Shown here: positions 30,701-39,462 of the stretch, in pieces
How positions within the stretch are numbered: the stretch's first letter is position 1
Layout of the letters: each line of letters begins with the position of its first letter
Origin: Chitinophaga pinensis
GTDB lineage: Bacteria > Bacteroidota > Bacteroidia > Flavobacteriales_D > Crocinitomicaceae
DNA length: 64,000 nt
Assembly: GCA_945902745.1 (NCBI GenBank)
Contig: CAMDNE010000009.1
Span: 1-64,000, forward strand
Reading direction: 5' to 3'
Position numbers and translations under genes: made by a program
The notes under the pieces: model-generated
The model's input: only the letters and a program-made list of their open reading frames with translations
Told to the model about the DNA's origin: nothing
Database searches by the model: none

Positions 30701-32022
30701 TTTTACCAGGATATAATCAAGAAACGAGTCTTTTAGGATTTAATAGTGGTTTTAGTGCACCTTTAGGAGGATTTGTTTTTGGTCAACAACGATATGATAT
30801 TTGGGGTAGAGAAACGGGTTATAATATTGCTACAACTGCAGCAAGTAATGGTTGGTTAGTTCAAAATCAAGATTTGAATAAGCAATACACTATCACTCAT
30901 TCACAGAATTTGAACCTACGTGCATCTCTTGAGCCAATCAAAGATTTAGCAATAGAGTTAAATTTAACAAGAACATTCGGTAACAATTCAAATGAATTTT
31001 TCCGATGGAATGAGGCAACACAGCAATATGAAAGTCAAAGTAAAGTTGAAACAGGAACTTTAACGTATACAAATGTTACTATAGGTTCAGCTTTTGCATT
31101 GGTGAGTAAAGATTACCAATCAGAAACGTTTAAAACATTGTTAGAGAATCGGGAACTTGTGTCTCAATTATTAGGACAAAATAATGCTAATTCAAATCCT
31201 TTGCTTTCTGGATATTATTCAGGTTATAGTGGAACTCAGCAAGAAGTAGTAACTGGAGCGTTTTTAACAGCATACTCAAATAAACAAATTAACACAAAAA
31301 CTGTCAATCCAATTAAGAATATACCTTTACCAAATTGGTCAATAAATTATAATGGATTGACAAAGATGGCATTTGCAAAGAAATTTGTAAAGAACTTTGT
31401 TGTGCGACATGCTTATAGCTCTACCGTTAGTATTTCTGGACTTCAAACAAATTTAAATGCAGAGTTTGATGCAAATGGGAATGCTTCAGCAATGGACATT
31501 AATAATAATTTCATTGCAAATCGTCAAATACAAAATGTTACTATTTCAGAACGTTTCTCGCCATTAATTGGAATTGATGCTACATGGAATATTAAAGGTG
31601 GGCAAGGACTGATTACGAAATTTGAAATGAAAAAAGACCGAAGTGCAACACTTTCATTAAACAATAATCAAATTACAGAAGTTAGAGGTAATGAATGGGT
31701 AATGGGATTAGGGTATAAATTTGATAAAGTTAAATTGCCTTTCGATAAAATTCCAGCAAGTGCATTAAATATTCGTTTTGATTTATCTTTCCGTGATAAC
31801 TTAACTGTGATTCGTAAAATTGTAGAGAATACAAATCAAGCTACAGCTGGGCAACGTGTTGTTTCTATTAAATCATCTATTGATTATAACTTAACACAGA
31901 ATTTAACAGTTCAATTGTATTATGATCAAGTAATTAATACACCTAAAATTGCTACATCTTTCCCAACAGGAAATATGAGCACTGGAATTCGTTTGAGATT
32001 TAACCTAGCTGGAGTTCAATAA
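24727..32022 (+). CDS. sprA: SprA, outer-membrane translocon of the type IX secretion system
   Basis: A 2431-residue protein, the right size for SprA (Sov in Porphyromonas), the giant single-chain barrel that forms the T9SS outer-membrane pore and is needed for gliding and secretion. After a signal peptide (TTIMLLILACGIVSTTLEAQ) come the SprA landmarks: LTEQEYSYNALLGYISLNLP, KSTFSFTGEFAHLIPGQPKA, DDFEGAQSAIDLRS, NDFEQTNIEFIQFWVLDPF and IIWINELRLTDF. The C-terminal part has many amphipathic strands and ends IRLRFNLAGVQ. A Lys/Glu-rich stretch lies at about 1930-1965. The start may be the TTG at 24727 or the ATG at 24757; both leave a usable signal peptide. It follows ruvA by one base. Confidence 0.95.
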   Translation: MKLLFGLLVKMNTTIMLLILACGIVSTTLEAQDTLIYPIQNYLDPTQTQPQSFDLGDPTSVKPTIVYDPITGTYIFKETIGSGLNYRNPSMMTLEEYLEYERQKSLRENWKEKIDEQTAQNQPMEFPIKIGSKAFENFFGSDQITIRPAGSVELSFGVNSSRYDNPILPVKQRKITRFDFQQQIQLNLVGQIGTKLKIGTSYNTQAAFDFDNISKLEYTGDEDQIMQKIELGNVSMQLPTSLIQGSQTLFGVKTQLKFGRSTVDLIAASSKGKRQEINITGKSQVQKFELGADNYEANRHYFVNLYHKDHYDEAMSTIPIVNSSTYITRMEVWLTNRTNNTENTRNIIAFSDLGEAKQANCQGTPGSLSTNEFPDNQANGLYDWASSQPLVRGFSNAVSVLSSQVTTPGPFQQAVHYEKVENARKLTEQEYSYNALLGYISLNLPLNNDEVLAVAYEYTYRGETYQVGEFSTDGVAGQQALILKLMKPTITNPNNKIWDLMMKNVYSIGAYQVDQTGFRIDLLYNNPQTSLLVPFFPMTGVDDKQIVTLLDMDKLNQNNQPFSDGVFDYVPLTFNGNRAENGGTINTKNGRIYFSTIEPFGKTLSKKLEDAGIPQLVIDQVAFTELYDSTKTAAQQIPSKNRFSFKGEYQSSITSDIPLNALNVPQGAVTVTAGGIKLIEGTDFTVDYNLGRVKILNIGILESNTPIKISIESNSVFGFQARSLIGGHYNFRFSDKLNLGGTWLRMMERPVTQKVDIGSEPFKNNMIGLDVAYKTDVPFLTKLVDLLPVISTTQKSTFSFTGEFAHLIPGQPKAINKDGTSYVDDFEGAQSAIDLRSVSSWRLASVPQGQPDLFPEGSSKTLSAGFKRAKACWYLIDPLFYQSNSLTPQHIKDDPSMLADSRMRLVNQTDIFPNLQQQYGSIPNIPMLELAYYPLERGMYNYDTTNTVNPDGTFVNPENRWGGIMRSLSTNDFEQTNIEFIQFWVLDPFNDDAENVNPSTQHSGGDLYFNLGNISEDVLADSRKSFENGLPPTGVSINDDLDTTAWARISTQQVVVNAFDTDPASRLNQDIGLDGWNNAQEKIAFDAYVTWVQNNTTLSAAAKAQMIQDPSNDDFNYYRDDNYDVAKLDILNRYKHFNGSEGNSPTTEMSDTANADGYPTQGSNTPDLEDINQDNNLAESESYFQYRLSLRPNDMVVGKNFITNIQSYTNGTKTERWIQVKIPIKEFEKKVNGIQDFRSIRFMRMFMKDFDEEVLLRFARLEFIRGEWRRYTSDLTQPGENVQTDPNLTTFNIGAVNVEENDQRSPIKYEIPPGIVREVDPSQVYQRQLNEQSLVLDICNLQDGDARAAYKNVQFDVRTYKKLKMYVHAEEVLAALPLNNQDLTLFVRLGTDFNDNYYEYEMPLDKTQWGATLPEDIWPESNNVEIIFDDLLDLKKKRNALIDGGSTSLSYVIEYSGEDPANPLRRLKVKGSPNLQGIKTIMVGVRNPSKTESNPWPDDGQAECAIIWINELRLTDFISEGGSAAIAQAKVQLADFANVNMSGNYSGINWGSIESRVQERQRNEKIGVDMNANVQLGQFFGKQAGVSLPFFYGYSLGIINPEYDPFNPDVKLADYDIGTRKEKAKLGQDFTERKSYNFTNVRKEAKAGSTGHFWRVSNWSASYAYSENLHRDFNTNYDRTKTWNGGLNYNYSFTAKPLEPFKKLKFVQKSKWLAIIKDVNLYLTPKNISFTNDLVRSYNERQVRNNMVPDYEFQPVYVKRFSWNRNYNVGYDVTKNLKVTFAATNRSIFAEGNERVDRKLDPVNYQQFKDTIASQMSTFGKTMDYSHNYSVNYTLPLDKIPATDWMTANVKYGGTYNWQRAPLGQSEFGNIIQNNRTINLTGQMNFTNLYNKIPFLKKVNTDGKGGRPAITTKDAIDGKKSPKPAVEPEKEVKKPESEMTEKEKKKARREEKRKEKEKKRNGKVHPVVGFIARAVMTVRNVSGTYALNDGTLLPGYNQETSLLGFNSGFSAPLGGFVFGQQRYDIWGRETGYNIATTAASNGWLVQNQDLNKQYTITHSQNLNLRASLEPIKDLAIELNLTRTFGNNSNEFFRWNEATQQYESQSKVETGTLTYTNVTIGSAFALVSKDYQSETFKTLLENRELVSQLLGQNNANSNPLLSGYYSGYSGTQQEVVTGAFLTAYSNKQINTKTVNPIKNIPLPNWSINYNGLTKMAFAKKFVKNFVVRHAYSSTVSISGLQTNLNAEFDANGNASAMDINNNFIANRQIQNVTISERFSPLIGIDATWNIKGGQGLITKFEMKKDRSATLSLNNNQITEVRGNEWVMGLGYKFDKVKLPFDKIPASALNIRFDLSFRDNLTVIRKIVENTNQATAGQRVVSIKSSIDYNLTQNLTVQLYYDQVINTPKIATSFPTGNMSTGIRLRFNLAGVQ

Positions 32023-32025
32023 ATC

Positions 32026-32469
32026 ATGCTTATACGACCAGCTCAAGAAGGAGATGAAGTGGCTATAATGTCATTAATTCAAGCACTTGCCGAATACGAA
32101 AAAGCACCAAATGAAGTTGTTAATTCTGCGCCAGAATTAAGAAGGCATTTGTTCGAAGAAAATATTTGTGATGCTATTGTTGCCATTGAAAAGGATAGCA
32201 TAATCGGATTCGCCCTTTATTACACCAATTATTCAACCTGGAAAGGAAAATGCTTGTATTTAGAGGATTTCTTCGTTCTACCAGAATACCGAGGTACAGG
32301 AATTGGTTCAGAATTATTTGATGAGGTTGTGAAAATTGCAAAATTGCGTGGCGTTAAAAGAATGGATTGGCAAGTTTTGGATTGGAATGAACCCGCTTTG
32401 AATTTTTACAAAAAAAAGAACGCCGTTTTAGATCCTGAATGGATAAACGGACGTTTTTTCTTTGAATAA
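32026..32469 (+). CDS. GNAT family N-acetyltransferase (diamine/thialysine acetyltransferase-like)
   Basis: A 147-residue acetyltransferase of the GNAT fold. It opens MLIRPAQEGDEVAIMSLIQA, carries the acetyl-CoA loop EYRGTGIGSELF (about 87-98), and ends with DWNEPALNFYKKKNA, features shared with spermidine/spermine-type and thialysine acetyltransferases (LAEYEKAPNEVV and YLEDFFVLPEYRG). The substrate is not proven. It begins 3 bases after sprA and is probably the last gene of the maeB operon. Confidence 0.87.
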   Translation: MLIRPAQEGDEVAIMSLIQALAEYEKAPNEVVNSAPELRRHLFEENICDAIVAIEKDSIIGFALYYTNYSTWKGKCLYLEDFFVLPEYRGTGIGSELFDEVVKIAKLRGVKRMDWQVLDWNEPALNFYKKKNAVLDPEWINGRFFFE

Positions 32470-32507
32470 AAGTAGTCTTCTAACTATTTAACTCACACAT
32501 TCGAGTG

Positions 32508-33833
32508 TTATAATAAGTCATTCGCTAAGTTGGCCAATTCAGATCGTTCACCCTTCTCTAGTTTCACATGAGCAAACAATTCTTGACCTTTTAATCTATC
32601 TATTAAATAGGCTAAACCATTACTGTTCTCGTCCAAATATGGTGTGTCAATTTGATGTACATCACCAGTAAAAATAATTTTAGTGTTTTCTCCAGCCCGA
32701 GTTATTATCGTTTTAATTTCATGAGGTGTAAGGTTTTGTGCTTCATCGACGATAAACATGATATTGGATAAACTTCTGCCTCTAATAAAGGCTAATGGAG
32801 TAATAACAATTTTACCAGCTTGTTCCATGTCTAAAATGGCTTTATGCTTTTTTTCGTTTTCTCCAAATTGAGCTTTAATGAATTTCAAATTATCCCATAA
32901 TGGCTCCATGTATGGTCCGATTTTATCACTTGCGTCTCCCGGAAGAAATCCAATATCCTTGTTTGAAAGTGGAACAATTGGTCTTGCCAGAATTATTTGA
33001 TGAAATGATTTACTCGTTTCTAAAGCTGAGGCTAATGCCAAAAGTGTTTTACCTGTTCCCGCAACACCTTGTAATGCAACTAATTTAACTGTAGGATTCA
33101 TCAAAGCATGAAAAGCAAATGCTTGTTCCGCATTTTTAGGTTTGATTCCATAAACATATTCCTTTTCAATCCGCTCAATATGATCTGTTAAATGATTGTA
33201 ATAAGCCAATGAAGAAGTTTTACCATTCTTTAAAATGTAATATCCATTTGCCGTTTTTTTATTGCCTAAAATCCCATTTTCTTCAATTCTTCCATTCGTG
33301 AAAATTTGTCGAATAACTTCTGAATCTACTCCATCAATTGTGTAGGAAGAAGCTTCGGCTAAATGGTTGTTGTCTACTTTTCCCGTTTCGTAATCTTCTG
33401 CAGCAACACCAAGTGCTTTTGCTTTGATTCTCAAATTGATGTCTTTTGTAATGAGCGTAACATCTTTTTTTGTTTCAACTTCCTTTAAATAGAGTGCAGC
33501 ATTAATGATTTTGTGATCATTTTTTCCAACTGAATAAACATATTCGGCATTAACCTCGCGGGGATTACTTTCCATTACGACTTTGAAATTGCCCATTCCT
33601 TTGCCCAAAGAAACCCATTCTTGCAAACTTCCATTTCCTGAAAGTTTATCAATGAATCGAATCACTTCTCTTGCCGAAAAATTCTTGGTGTCGTTTCCGA
33701 TCTTAAATTTATCTAGTTCTTCCAAAACAGTTATCGGTATCGCTACATGATTTGTTTTGAAATTAGTGATAGCTTGATGGTCGTGTAAAAGTACAGAAGT
33801 ATCAAGAACGTAAATCTTTTGTTTTTTGGACAT
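32508..33833 (-). CDS. PhoH family protein with N-terminal PIN domain (YlaK-like ribonuclease-ATPase)
   Basis: About 441 residues. The PIN domain (about 1-135) begins KIYVLDTSVLLHD, with the acidic metal-binding residues in LDTS, LEELDKF and LITKDINLRIKA. The PhoH ATPase half (about 240-441) has Walker A LQGVAGTGKTLLAL, ARPIVPLSNKDIGFLPG, Walker B FIVDEAQNLTPHE and FTGDVHQID. PIN-PhoH proteins are thought to be RNA-unwinding ribonucleases. I chose the ATG at 33831-33833, which begins MSKKQKIYVLDTS; the 20 codons upstream are unrelated to the family. It is convergent with the sprA operon. Confidence 0.92.
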   Translation of the reverse strand: MSKKQKIYVLDTSVLLHDHQAITNFKTNHVAIPITVLEELDKFKIGNDTKNFSAREVIRFIDKLSGNGSLQEWVSLGKGMGNFKVVMESNPREVNAEYVYSVGKNDHKIINAALYLKEVETKKDVTLITKDINLRIKAKALGVAAEDYETGKVDNNHLAEASSYTIDGVDSEVIRQIFTNGRIEENGILGNKKTANGYYILKNGKTSSLAYYNHLTDHIERIEKEYVYGIKPKNAEQAFAFHALMNPTVKLVALQGVAGTGKTLLALASALETSKSFHQIILARPIVPLSNKDIGFLPGDASDKIGPYMEPLWDNLKFIKAQFGENEKKHKAILDMEQAGKIVITPLAFIRGRSLSNIMFIVDEAQNLTPHEIKTIITRAGENTKIIFTGDVHQIDTPYLDENSNGLAYLIDRLKGQELFAHVKLEKGERSELANLANDLL

Positions 33834-33991
33834 GGTTAGATTTTTTAATGAATATACTCGAAAACTATCGCAACGTATGAGAAAAAAATACATAGTTATT
33901 TACACAAACTTGTTAGCTTTCTCATGCTATTGTCTAAACACGTAATTTTACTGAGAATCGTATAGAGTTGAAAAGAAAAGTGAATTAAATT

Positions 33992-35320
33992 TTAGAAAAA
34001 TCTATTTCTACTAATTATACGATTGACTGGGATATAGATTGAGCCAAATGCTTCATACTTACTTAATGAATCCAAACTAAATTCTATTTTAGTTCCGTTT
34101 TTAGTCCAAATCCCACTATTTTTTTCAGTTTTTTCAGTTTTTGGTGTGTATTCACCGCTGTGAAAAATGAAATAATTTGATTTACTTTTCATTTTCAATT
34201 GAGGAGAGAATAAAAAACGATAGTATTCATCTTCTTTCGTTAAAATTCCTTTAGCCAATAAGCGATTTATTAAGCTTCTTGCTTTTTTATTTACAGAGAA
34301 CATCAATGAAAATCCAGGAACTTTCACTTCTTTTTCCATTTCTACTTCTGTGACATTAAAGTCATCATCTAAAACAGATTCAATATATGTTTCTTTAACT
34401 GTTTGAAAACCTCCTTGACGAAATGATAAATCCCCTTCCCAAGCATCAAGGAATTCGGCTGTTGGAAAACTTACCTTTTTTCCAATTTTCACTAACCACA
34501 TATATAAAGGGTCAGTTGGGTCATTTCTCAATTTTGAAATATCCATGTGAATATTTAGCATTTTACTGGTAAAGCCTGCATCACGTAAATTCAAACCGTC
34601 ATTTTTTAACGAGATATTCAACGGCTTTTTGTTTCTAATGTATGTTAACAAGCTGAAACTTACGGAATCACTATTGTGCGCAAATATTGCTGTTTCAACG
34701 CCATTTTCTTTTAGTTTACTCCAATTGGAATAGATGACCAATTTCTCTTCTCTGAATTGTTTTTCTCGCAGAAATGTTCTCCAAGTAGGAGTAATATCAA
34801 GGTATTTGGCATTAGAAACTTTATCTAATTTTGTTGCAAAATCATCTCCTTTGTAGATGAACATGTAATTTTTACTATAAGTCAAATAGCCTTTTTCCTT
34901 TTTGAAACGATAAACACGATTTTCTTTAATTACTTCATCTTCAATATTTACAAAGGTTTTTAATCGTTCTATACCTTCCCTAATCTTACTGCTATCGGTA
35001 ACTTCAATTATTGCTCCCCAATCTCCTTTTTCATTGGCAAAAAAGTAAACAGGATTTTGCAGATTCAAGCCATAAAGTTTACCTTGGCTCAAAATGAATT
35101 CATGTGAAAAAAGATCACGAAATGGAATTTTGTTATAATACATCATTCCACTTGTTTCCCTGGCTACATCTAAAACGTATGCGCGGCCAATAAAATCTCC
35201 ATCTGGTAAACGATCAATAATTCTTGGAATCTCATGTTTTTTAAACAAAAATGGTCGAAGCACTAAAAAGGTACCAAGACCAATAGCAAGAATTATAATA
35301 AGGGATAACTTTTTAAACAT
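33992..35320 (-). CDS. membrane-anchored protein of unknown function
   Basis: A 442-residue protein with an N-terminal membrane anchor (LSLIIILAIGLGTFLVL) and a large extracytoplasmic part. I do not recognise the family. The general plan resembles the upstream neighbour: a short segment about potential protein level (IIDRLPDGDFIGRAYVLDV), then YGLNLQNPVYFFANEKGDWG and IIEVTDSSKIREGIERLKTF, which echoes the repeated strand-helix pattern of that protein. It may be a distant paralogue of it. The gap to that gene is 11 bases, so both belong to one minus-strand operon with the small lipoprotein. No sorting signal is visible. Confidence 0.65.
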   Translation of the reverse strand: MFKKLSLIIILAIGLGTFLVLRPFLFKKHEIPRIIDRLPDGDFIGRAYVLDVARETSGMMYYNKIPFRDLFSHEFILSQGKLYGLNLQNPVYFFANEKGDWGAIIEVTDSSKIREGIERLKTFVNIEDEVIKENRVYRFKKEKGYLTYSKNYMFIYKGDDFATKLDKVSNAKYLDITPTWRTFLREKQFREEKLVIYSNWSKLKENGVETAIFAHNSDSVSFSLLTYIRNKKPLNISLKNDGLNLRDAGFTSKMLNIHMDISKLRNDPTDPLYMWLVKIGKKVSFPTAEFLDAWEGDLSFRQGGFQTVKETYIESVLDDDFNVTEVEMEKEVKVPGFSLMFSVNKKARSLINRLLAKGILTKEDEYYRFLFSPQLKMKSKSNYFIFHSGEYTPKTEKTEKNSGIWTKNGTKIEFSLDSLSKYEAFGSIYIPVNRIISRNRFF

Positions 35321-35331
35321 TTCAGGCTAAC

Positions 35332-37197
35332 CTATTTTGAAATAACATAAAGGCTATTCAACATATCTAATAGATATTTTCCAGAATTATCATAGGTTCC
35401 TCCAAAATTATAAACAAGGTCAAAATTTGTTTTCTCCTTGGTTGTTTTTGATGAAGTTAATTCCATAATTCCTGTCTTACCTCGCATTGCATCGATAATT
35501 TCATTTTGTTGTGCACTGAAAAAGTCTCTCGGAAAACGGTCAATAGCTTGCGCCCAATCAACATGGGCATACATGAAACCGCTTTTCTTTGATTTTTTCG
35601 CCTCCTTTTTAGACAAAGCTACTGATCCAAATCCATTTGCATGATTGATAGCTAAATCTTCGTCATTTGTAAAAATAAATAAGCCATTTTTGTTTATCAT
35701 ATATAAAGGTGCTGCATCCAAAATAGCATCTTCGTAAATCCAATAATTACCCATGTTTTGGAACCGTGATGTTAATCGGCTTAAATGGTTTAAAACTTTT
35801 TCTGGGATATCACCTCTATCAGTGGTAAACCCAATTGTGAATATAGGCATATCCTCTTCTGCTTCTACTTCTTTTTCGATGTACTCATATGTAACTTCGT
35901 CGTAAGTGAACTCAATTTTGGTTGTTTTAATTTTTTTAATTCCATTAAATGTTCCAAACATACTTCCCTTATAGGTGCCAAATAATGCGTCTTTGTTCAC
36001 GAACTCATTTAGCAGTTCAATCGTTAAAACATTTGCTGAAATTTGAGCATTTTTTTCGTCCGTAAGAATTGGCATTACCACTTTATAAGCTTGTTCGTAT
36101 GCCTCACGCAGGTTTACATTATATGTAAAATAAGCCGTGTTATCTTCATGTATATATTTTAACACGTTTTTATCAAATTTTGAATCATTCATTTTTTCAT
36201 AAATGGATCCAATTTTCTCACCATAACGTGCTTCCATTTTAAATTCCACAGAATTATCGTGAAGTAGTAAATCTCCTAACAGAACATTCCCAGTATACAA
36301 TTCTTTCATATCATTATAGAGAGAAGGGAACATCGTTTGGAAATACCATAATCCTTGAGATTTTTGAACATTTCTAGAATTGTCTAAATAAAAGATCCCT
36401 TCCGATGTATGTGTCAATTGTTCAGCGAATCGAATGTCATATGTTAAAAGATTTGTTTTTTCAAGTAATAATTCATCACAAATTTCTTTTAAATACTTCG
36501 TTTGCATGATTAATTGAACACTATCACGTAATTCATAATAATTTTTTTGATTGGGATCCTCTTCTGCCTCTGGAAATTCATAATTTGAATCAGGCTTTTC
36601 TTCTGGGTCCATTTCTTCAAAAATTTCCTCTTCAAAAACCTCCTCGTCGTTAATAACATTTGGATCTATAAAATCATCCATATACCAAGGGTTTTCATTT
36701 CCTCTAGAATACCAAATAGAATCAGTCATTTCATCAACTTTTTCCATTGTTGGATCTACCCGAATCAATAATGCTGAATTACCCTGAATAATTAAATTAT
36801 TGAAGTAAGAGCTATAAAATTCAACTCCTGGATAAGGACTTTCGATACGCTCGAAATCGTCAAATACGATGAATAGATCTGCCTTATTTTTTAGGCCGAA
36901 AGTAAAACCTGAAACTTCGTGATCTTCGCCCCGACCATAAAACACATTTAATTTTTGATCAAAATCAATTCCAGAATCCTTTAAGGTCTTACCTGAAGTA
37001 GAACCGTCAAATAATTCTTGTTGAACTTCTTCCATAAATTCATATTTCACAAGTTCATCCAACGAAATTTTTTGAAGTAAATTGAAATTATTAATGCTAA
37101 AAACTGTGACTGCATCTTTTGGAATTAGGTCTTCAGATTTTTGTGCATTTGCTACTACTGATATGAGTAGAAATGCTATAATATTTTGTAGCTTCAT
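35332..37197 (-). CDS. exported DUF4836-like protein
   Basis: About 621 residues after choosing the ATG at 37195-37197, which gives a clean signal peptide (MKLQNIIAFLLISVVANAQ). The mature start DLIPKDAVTVFSINNFNLLQ resembles the opening of DUF4836 proteins, which are exported Bacteroidota proteins of unknown function. A very acidic stretch rich in Glu, Asp and Pro lies at about 185-225 (VFEEEIFEEMDPEEKPDSNY). The rest alternates strands and helices, with FTNDEDLAINHANGFG and GFMYAHVDWAQAIDRFPRDF near the end. Position is periplasmic or outer-membrane associated. The DUF4836 assignment is by likeness only. Confidence 0.65.
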   Translation of the reverse strand: MKLQNIIAFLLISVVANAQKSEDLIPKDAVTVFSINNFNLLQKISLDELVKYEFMEEVQQELFDGSTSGKTLKDSGIDFDQKLNVFYGRGEDHEVSGFTFGLKNKADLFIVFDDFERIESPYPGVEFYSSYFNNLIIQGNSALLIRVDPTMEKVDEMTDSIWYSRGNENPWYMDDFIDPNVINDEEVFEEEIFEEMDPEEKPDSNYEFPEAEEDPNQKNYYELRDSVQLIMQTKYLKEICDELLLEKTNLLTYDIRFAEQLTHTSEGIFYLDNSRNVQKSQGLWYFQTMFPSLYNDMKELYTGNVLLGDLLLHDNSVEFKMEARYGEKIGSIYEKMNDSKFDKNVLKYIHEDNTAYFTYNVNLREAYEQAYKVVMPILTDEKNAQISANVLTIELLNEFVNKDALFGTYKGSMFGTFNGIKKIKTTKIEFTYDEVTYEYIEKEVEAEEDMPIFTIGFTTDRGDIPEKVLNHLSRLTSRFQNMGNYWIYEDAILDAAPLYMINKNGLFIFTNDEDLAINHANGFGSVALSKKEAKKSKKSGFMYAHVDWAQAIDRFPRDFFSAQQNEIIDAMRGKTGIMELTSSKTTKEKTNFDLVYNFGGTYDNSGKYLLDMLNSLYVISK

Positions 37198-37259
37198 GTG
37201 GAAGTGTGAAATCACTCGTTTATATTAAATTGTCAAACAAATTTAAGAAAAAAACGGTG

Positions 37260-37940
37260 CTAATTCTTGATAGGAGTTAGATAAATAGTGTTTTCTAATA
37301 TTTTTGAATTTTGAGTCAAAGCATATGGATTCGTTCGGATCATAACGGCCATCTTATTTTTAGAAAGAGTAGCGGTTGCATTGTCGAATTTATCTACTGT
37401 TCGCTCAAATCGTGAGATGGAAGTATAGTTCCCTTGCTTCATAGATTCAATATCTTCTTGTTTAAAATCTTTTGTTTTTTTAACAGTTATTTCTGGAATT
37501 GAACGGACCATTTTTGTTCCATCCCAGTTCAACCATGCTTCCTCTAGTTCAGGGATGTTTTTCTCCTTACTTTCTTCCTGAATAACTTCTTTCAAAGCTG
37601 TTTGAAGTGCGGTGACATTGGTGAAGTCGCATTGTAATTTAAAAATGTAATCGGTGAAATTATAATCCAAAGTCACATTTGACATTCCTGGCTTTGCTTC
37701 CAGTTTACTCTTGAATGAAATAATACGTTCTTGTATTTCTGAAAGTGAAGGCACTTTTTTACCTTCCAAGCTGTCAAGAGCCAAAATTGAGTTAATTTTT
37801 ATTTTACTGGAGCTTAAATTAACAGTGTATTTTAGTGTGCCACTTCCGTCGTTTTTGATAGAAATATCATCGATTATTTCAATGCAAGAGTTGAAGCTAA
37901 AAAGAATAACAAGTAATCCGATAAAAGAAGTAATTTTCAT
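37260..37940 (-). CDS. small lipoprotein of unknown function
   Basis: A 226-residue protein with a lipoprotein signal (KITSFIGLLVILFSFNSC, lipobox Cys19). The mature part starts IEIIDDISIKNDGSGTLKYT, a pattern seen in Bacteroidota lipoproteins that begin a beta domain with NDGSGT. No catalytic motif is visible. It is the first of three co-directional envelope genes (62 bases before the DUF4836-like gene), which suggests a shared surface complex. Confidence 0.7.
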   Translation of the reverse strand: MKITSFIGLLVILFSFNSCIEIIDDISIKNDGSGTLKYTVNLSSSKIKINSILALDSLEGKKVPSLSEIQERIISFKSKLEAKPGMSNVTLDYNFTDYIFKLQCDFTNVTALQTALKEVIQEESKEKNIPELEEAWLNWDGTKMVRSIPEITVKKTKDFKQEDIESMKQGNYTSISRFERTVDKFDNATATLSKNKMAVMIRTNPYALTQNSKILENTIYLTPIKN

Positions 37941-38097
37941 AGAGCAAATTTAATCATTTCGCATTTTGCAAAAACAATACCAAGAAAATTGAAGTAACAA
38001 TTAAAAGTGAATAGTTAAATTTTTAAGAGTCGATATGCTTTTTGAATAAAGTTGAATTCTATTTTTTAACTAATTTTACGCTATAAAATTCACATAC

Positions 38098-39372
38098 ATG
38101 AAAGTTTTCAAATTTGGTGGAGCCTCAGTCAAAGATCCTGATGCGGTAAGAAATGTTTCAAATATCCTTTCATTATTTGGAGGTCAAAAATTAACGGTAA
38201 TTGTTTCGGCAATGGGTAAAACAACCAATAAGTTGGAATTATTGGTGAAAGCCTCATTTGACCGTGACCGTAAAATTTACATGGCACTTTTGGATGATGT
38301 TTATGATTTTCATATGAACATTTTAGGCGAACTATTTTTGGAAAAACATTTTGCAATTTACAATCAAGTAGAGGATGTTTTTGAGAAATTGAGAGAACGA
38401 TATAATGAACCTTTACCTGATAATTATAGTTTTGAATATGATCAAATAGTTTCACTTGGAGAATTACTTTCTTCTCAAATTGTAGCAGCATTTCTTTTAG
38501 AACAAGGGCATTCTGCATCTTGGGCTGATTCGCGAAAATTGATCCGAACAAACAACAATTACCAAGAGGGAGAAGTTGATTGGAAAAAAACGGAAGAGTT
38601 AATTACTGCGAATTTTATCCCGCAATTTAAACAAGTTGATGTTCAGGTTACTCAAGGATTTATTGGGCATACCCCAGAAGGGTTCACAACTACTTTAGGC
38701 CGTGAAGGTTCAGATTACACAGCAGGGATTTATGCATATTGCACAAATGCAGATAGTGTTACAATTTGGAAAGATGTCCCAGGAATGTTGAACGCAGATC
38801 CAAAATGGTTCGATAATACAATAAAATTAGAAAGTATTTCATTCAAAGAAGCAATCGAACTTTCGTATTACGGTGCTTCTGTAATTCACCCAAAAACAAT
38901 AAAACCACTTCAAAATAAAGGTATTCCGTTATATGTGAAATCGTTTTTGAATCCACAAGCAGAAGGAACAGTTATTCAAAGTTCAATTGCAAATGATCAT
39001 CTAGTTCCTTCATTTATTTTCAAAATGGATCAAATACTTTTTTCCTTCACAACGAAAGATTTTTCATTCATTGTTGAGGAAAATTTGAGTGATATTTTTA
39101 ATCGCTTATCGAAAGTGAATGCCAAAATTAATTTAATGCAAAATTCGGCTTTAGATTTTTCAATTTTACTTGATAGAAACAAGGTGAATCCAGATCAAAT
39201 ATTGGAAATGTTTAAAGATACATACGAAGTACGTTACAATGAAGGTTTAGAATTGGTTACTATTAGACACTATGACGACGAAACTTTAGAACGCGTTACT
39301 GAAAACAAAGATATTTTGTTGGAACAAAAAACACGACAAACGGCTCGTTTGGTTATGAAAGAAAAAGGATAA
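38098..39372 (+). CDS. lysC: aspartate kinase, monofunctional
   Basis: A 424-residue aspartokinase, the first step of the lysine, threonine and methionine pathways. The kinase part begins MKVFKFGGASVKD and has VIVSAMGKTTNKL, the catalytic-loop segment TLGREGSDYTAGIYA, TIWKDVPGMLNADP and YYGASVIHPKTIKPL. The C-terminal part (about 300-424) is an ACT-type regulatory region. It is not fused to homoserine dehydrogenase. A possible promoter, TTG then TAATTTTA, precedes it, with the last base of the -7 box off consensus. It is divergent from the envelope operon. Confidence 0.95.
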   Translation: MKVFKFGGASVKDPDAVRNVSNILSLFGGQKLTVIVSAMGKTTNKLELLVKASFDRDRKIYMALLDDVYDFHMNILGELFLEKHFAIYNQVEDVFEKLRERYNEPLPDNYSFEYDQIVSLGELLSSQIVAAFLLEQGHSASWADSRKLIRTNNNYQEGEVDWKKTEELITANFIPQFKQVDVQVTQGFIGHTPEGFTTTLGREGSDYTAGIYAYCTNADSVTIWKDVPGMLNADPKWFDNTIKLESISFKEAIELSYYGASVIHPKTIKPLQNKGIPLYVKSFLNPQAEGTVIQSSIANDHLVPSFIFKMDQILFSFTTKDFSFIVEENLSDIFNRLSKVNAKINLMQNSALDFSILLDRNKVNPDQILEMFKDTYEVRYNEGLELVTIRHYDDETLERVTENKDILLEQKTRQTARLVMKEKG

Positions 39373-39414
39373 TATTGAACGGCATTTTTTTAAAATATAC
39401 CTTAAAAGTGGTAC

Positions 39415-39444
39415 TTTGAAACCCATGCCAAATAGGTAACTTTG
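39415..39444 (+). promoter_or_regulatory. Bacteroidota-type promoter for feoA
   Basis: TTTG (39415-39418), an 18-base spacer and TAACTTTG (39437-39444) match the -33/-7 consensus well. The box ends 18 bases before the feoA ATG. Confidence 0.65.
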
Positions 39445-39462
39445 TTTCAATTAATAAATTAA

